This document shows positions 59,697 to 64,000 of a DNA stretch of 64,000 nucleotides, in pieces. The notes beneath the pieces are model-generated. The model was not told the origin of the DNA and did no database searches. It saw only the letters and a list, made by a program, of their open reading frames with translations. The translations under genes were made by a program, and so were the position numbers. The DNA comes from Chaetoderma sp. LZ-2023a (taxonomy: Eukaryota > Mollusca > Caudofoveata > Chaetodermatida > Chaetodermatidae). The stretch's first letter is position 1, and every line of letters begins with the position of its first letter. The stretch is from contig CM067369.1 of assembly GCA_034401795.1 (NCBI GenBank), forward strand, positions 183,249,445-183,313,444, in the 5' to 3' direction.

Positions 59697-62600
59697 AATT
59701 CTTCCTTATTATTAAAAATATATATATATAGATTTCTGTGAATGAAATTCCTAATGTAAATTCGTCAATGATAGCTTTCGATTCCTTTATTTAACCGAGT
59801 ACTCGATTCCCTGATGGCCGGAATCGCTTAGTGAGTATGTCTAATTAGACTAGTGAGCACGTTCAAATTAGGTTGATTGGTTGAGTCGCGAAGAAATTAA
59901 GATGGCCACGCTCATGATTTGTAAATTCGTTCAATAAAATATTACATACAGCTGAATATCTACACTGATGCCTAAAAGATTTAAAGTGTGCATCCTTACA
60001 TAGCTTGCCCGTTAATACCATTATCTCACACCCGTCATTTAGCTTCTAGGAAGATATTGGCGCACTTCTACGGTCTAATTTCTGTTCCACAATCAATTAT
60101 CCTGATAACACATGTTAAGCAGCTGCTACTGGGTCAATACGGGCCCATAAAATGCATTATTAGAGTAAGCACAGTCATGAGACATATTGACTTGTTATTG
60201 CGCTTCGAAATCACCATTGTTGACTATTCCAGTTTTATTTCCGTTTTCTATTGTTCTTTCATCTTGTAAATGCTTCTCTTCTTTTTTTCTTCAGGATAAT
60301 ATGGTGAATACGACAGTGATGAGGTTGAGATTTCATGAAAGTGATGATTCTGTAATTCTATCTTCTGCACTATTTTATTAACGCTTACCTTACCTTATGT
60401 CAAAATATTAAGTTTTCAAATTAAATTAAACCGGTGTTCACTTCTCAACAGATTTGGTGGAAGATGTTGCTGTTGTAGATAGCAACATCATCTACCACAC
60501 CAAAATTGTTGAAAAATGTACACCAGTTTTTTTGCTATTGGCACATTAAAAGATAGAATACTGACATCAGAGTGGTAAGGGTTAAATCTGATGCGCTTGA
60601 TGTAAATCTACTGTACCATTTTATTTCGAATCACTTATTGTATAAGCTGCCATTGTAAACTACATTTATATCAAATATAGTTTCTTCTATGTAAGTGTCA
60701 TATTACTTAGTAGGACTGATAATTAAATTGTTGAGTATTTTGAGATCGATTAGACTGTAAGATGTTGCTGCATTAGGTGACAACATGTTCCAGTGGTAAA
60801 GCTTGCGTGTTATAGGGTTGAATACCGTATTATTTGTAAACTCAGTGTAAATATCAAATAAAGTTTACTCGAAGTGAGAGGGAGAGAGAGAATCTCCTCT
60901 TAGGTAATCAGACTGGACTATGTATAGTAGATTTGTTGAATATATCGAGTCCAATTTGACTGGAAACTGCTGCTGTTTTGGACAACAGAGTCCAATTAAA
61001 TTTGTCAAAAAATACTCAACAGATTGCTTCTTTAGATTGCAGGTACTTTTGATCTTTATTGCTATTCATTCCTGGATTATTGCCCTTGCCCTACGGGAAA
61101 GAGGGTATTGTGTGTGCGTGCATTCAATATTGCATCTAAGAAGCTACTGATCCGATTCATTTAAAATGTTAACACAACAAAGCAACGTAACCTAAACAAG
61201 TGTTACCAGACTTTGGCTGTGATCTGTGTGATCATACATAGATTTAACAAATTTGGATATGACAAAAATGGTAGGGTGGTCTCGGCGGTGGTTTACAATC
61301 TCTGATTACTCCTGTTCATAATGTTATCTATCAAGTCCTTGATAATGATGGTAAGTAAGTGATAATTAGATTGCTTGGTCTATGACACATTATAGCAAAT
61401 CCCCATGTTCACCACTTTGATCGCTTTACCCATCCCATGCCTGAGGGCGGGGGTAAATATCCTCTGCACTCCATAATCACATACCAAATTTGTTTGGATT
61501 AGTTTCATTACACAGAGACTGGAGTGGATTGTTGTGAAAAATCTGGATGTCATAAGGGGAAGTGATCTGTGAGAGCAGGAGTTAAATTAACATGACCCAG
61601 AGGCTAGTAGAAATTGACCAGGGTTAGTACAATGACCAGCCCAATGGTAACAATTTCATATGTCAATCCTTTAATGGTCATGCTGGCCAAAGAATGCCTC
61701 TGCTGTGATCTTAAGAAATAATGATTAGCGGAGCAAGACTTTTTGAAAATTTATCACTCGAATGACTGGCTCGGTAATTGAGCCAGTGACCTAGTTGTAA
61801 AATTTCAAAAATAGTCTTCCCTTGGACTGTAAAGATAATTTTTAAGGGCTAAAGTAGAATCTAGTAATCACTAGTCCTATCTAAATGTAGTGGCTCATTT
61901 GGCTTAATTTCAATTCATGGAGAGGGTGTCAACTGGTGTGCGGGAGTGATCTATAAAAAATCCAGAAATCTAGATAACTCTGTAAGACTCCAATCTCTGC
62001 TTGTAATAAATATATTGATCTTTTAACCCATTCTCCACCCCTGGGGTGGAGCCGAAGAAAAAAATGTCAGGCAATCCACAATACCAAATTTCTTTGAATT
62101 CCACACAACAGTTTGGGAGTAAAGTGTGAGACATATTTTAGGATATTTGAACTTTGGACCCCACTCCCTGACCTCCAGTGGGCGAGCCAAATCCAAATGT
62201 TGTCATGCAAAGCACAATCATATGGGTAACCGCCATACCAAATTTGGTTGAAACCCACTCAACTGTTTGGGAGGAGATAGCATGATGGACGGACAGATGA
62301 GTGGATGGCGGCAATTATATTGCTCCAAAACATGGGGATAATGAATGTATTCAAGGAGACAAGGTAGGTAGGTATAATTAATTCAGTCATCGTACTAAAA
62401 TGTCATTTTCTTTCGGATTGAGAAATTAGGCTACAGCCATCATTTGCCATGCCACATTGTTTTCAGGACTGGAATTGACAAAAGGAAGGAGAAAGCAGAA
62501 ATTGTGATTTTCTAATGGATACTTTTAGCTATTGCCCCGCCCATCTATGTAGGCTCCGTCGATGCTTTGCACGTGTTGGGATCAGTTTATATACTTTGAA

Positions 62601-63364
62601 TCCTGAATTCCAAATTTCATGGCAACCATAGATACAGCTAACCTGTTGAATATTTTGAAACTAATTTCAAGTACTTTGATTTGACTGAAAGATGTTGCTG
62701 CCCAACTCACCAAGACAGCAAAGGCTTGCAGTTAAACTAATTCTAAAATATTCACCAGCTTTCCTTTATGGTAACATTAAAATGAGATATGGACAATTCA
62801 TCTGATGTATGTAGTAGCTGATCATGTTTCGAACGTACATCAACACGTTTTACTTCAAATATACTGTTTCCCTACAGAAATTAGATTATACACTACCACA
62901 GATCATCAAATTTTTATTTTTATAAAATCCACGTTAGTAAATCCATTCGCAGTAGCAGGAAAAACTGAGTCCGTTTAGACGCCATCGCCCATCAGTCACC
63001 AGCAAAAAATAGGAAGGATAAGTTAGAAATATCCAAATTCTAGAAGAGACTTTAAGACTCAAATTTGTTCATGAAAATTTCAAACTTCTCATAGACAATG
63101 TCCATTTGCAGACCAAGAGCCAGTCATTCCAGTGATACATTAAAAAAAAAAGTCTTCTCTTGGTCTACAAATGGACATTTTCCTAGATAACTGAAGAAGC
63201 AGTTTCGGTCTGACTTTAGTGCTAGATGGTTAACAATATACGGTGCAACATATAGCCGGTATTTTGGTATATACTGTTAGACCCTATGATCCGACGGCAG
63301 CTGTTATGGTCATATACCACCCTCAGACTTTGGCACAGAAATCAAAAATAAAACAGCTGATCGT

Positions 63365-63438
63365 GACGCCATTTTGTAGGAATGAATTAATATGCATGGA
63401 TTCCCGACCAATCAGACGCATCAATCTTATAGCACGTG
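63365..63438 (-). promoter_or_regulatory. Candidate minus-strand promoter, contig B copy
   Basis: GACGCCATTTTG (63365-63376), CCAATCAG (63408-63415) and CACGTG (63433-63438) repeat the arrangement at 48815-48895 unchanged. Confidence 0.3.
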
Positions 63439-63485
63439 ATACGGTATTTCCAATAACGGGTAATGAGCTTGGTACTCGGAACTTA

Positions 63486-64000
63486 GATACGAGACACACT
63501 CTGCAAATTCCTTTCATTCTCTGACAATCTTTCAGACTAAACGATTCCTATTGGAGATGTCGCGTCGAAAAAAATTACTGATGCTATTGAATGTTAGTGT
63601 AAAACATTCGCTGTTTAAACTGGTGATTGAAATCAGCAATGATACATAGCATAAAATTTGCCATTTATTTGCCATCAATTCTGAGCAACTCTGGTATTTA
63701 TTCAGTATATATTAGGTTATGTATAAAGGAATTATTCAACATTCAATGAGGCCTCCCCCCCCCCCAAAATCATAACCATAATTTCTCGAGATTTTACAGT
63801 ACCATGACTTCATATAATTCTCATTTTCACATCTTATCGGATGAAAACCTTGACGAAACGTTGGTATCTGTTAGTTTTAATACCAATGTGATTAAATTTA
63901 TCAATGGCATTTGCAAAATTAAAAAAACCTGGACTTATCCTACAAGGTGTGTCCATTCTGACAGGCACGTTGACAAACTAAAAAATATTTTATTCATACA
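63486..64000. other. Sequence right of the duplicated segment, no feature recognised
   Basis: Not present in the left contig. A run of about ten C lies near 63755. No coding-like frame. Confidence 0.5.

Larger units (their letters stand above)
49437..63485. repeat. Copy 2 of the 14-kb segment (start of right contig)
   Basis: Collinear with 35094-48936. The coordinate offset is 14343 at the left edge and 14549 at the right; the main step is a 330-bp stretch at 55487-55816 absent from copy 1, partly offset by smaller deletions. Sequence after 63485 is not found in the left contig. Confidence 0.97.

Overview
This is eukaryotic, almost certainly animal, DNA: AT-rich, short exons in kilobase introns with GT/AG junctions, and dense transposons of metazoan type (piggyBac, Tc1, CR1/L2-like and I-group non-LTR elements, Penelope-type GIY-YIG remnants, TTAA MITEs, satellite-like arrays of about 155 bp). 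The repeat style recalls marine invertebrates such as molluscs, but I cannot fix the species or phylum.

Host gene. One gene is well supported: a YIPF1/YIPF2-type Yip1-family Golgi membrane protein on the minus strand. Eight coding exons (35730 down to 11162) join in frame with matching intron phases to give 358 codons plus stop. Nearly everything else from 11 to 36 kb is intronic repeat. No other host gene could be established.

Layout. 1-2047: 5' part of a CR1/L2-like retrotransposon (minus), cut by the window edge. 2.2-5.0 kb: hairpin MITE, two satellite-like arrays and a 128-bp MITE. 5089-7578: a piggyBac element with TTAA target sites and one internal stop, followed by a MITE whose ends resemble piggyBac ends. 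8.5-11.0 kb: MITEs, a 213-bp tandem duplication and a Penelope-type remnant. 11.2-35.7 kb: the YIPF gene; its 10.9-kb third intron carries an apparently intact Tc1 element (21560-23209) and an uninterrupted non-LTR element (24598-28570) with target-site duplication and GAA-repeat tail. 35.1-63.5 kb: two near-identical copies of a 14-kb segment separated by exactly 500 N.

Most important structural point. Copy 1 (35094-48936) ends at the N gap and copy 2 (49437-63485) starts at it. Copy 2's first base corresponds to a point inside the left contig, and copy 1's last base to a point inside the right contig. That is what two overlapping contigs, probably two haplotypes, look like when placed end to end without merging. 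The 'tandem duplication', including a duplicated first YIPF coding exon, is therefore probably an assembly artefact; it also gives a two-haplotype comparison of the region.

The elements are nested and may interact: MITEs with CCCTTT ends at TTAA lie inside and beside the piggyBac element, a hAT-like element sits inside a 155-bp array, and decayed copies of one reverse-transcriptase family lie in both orientations.
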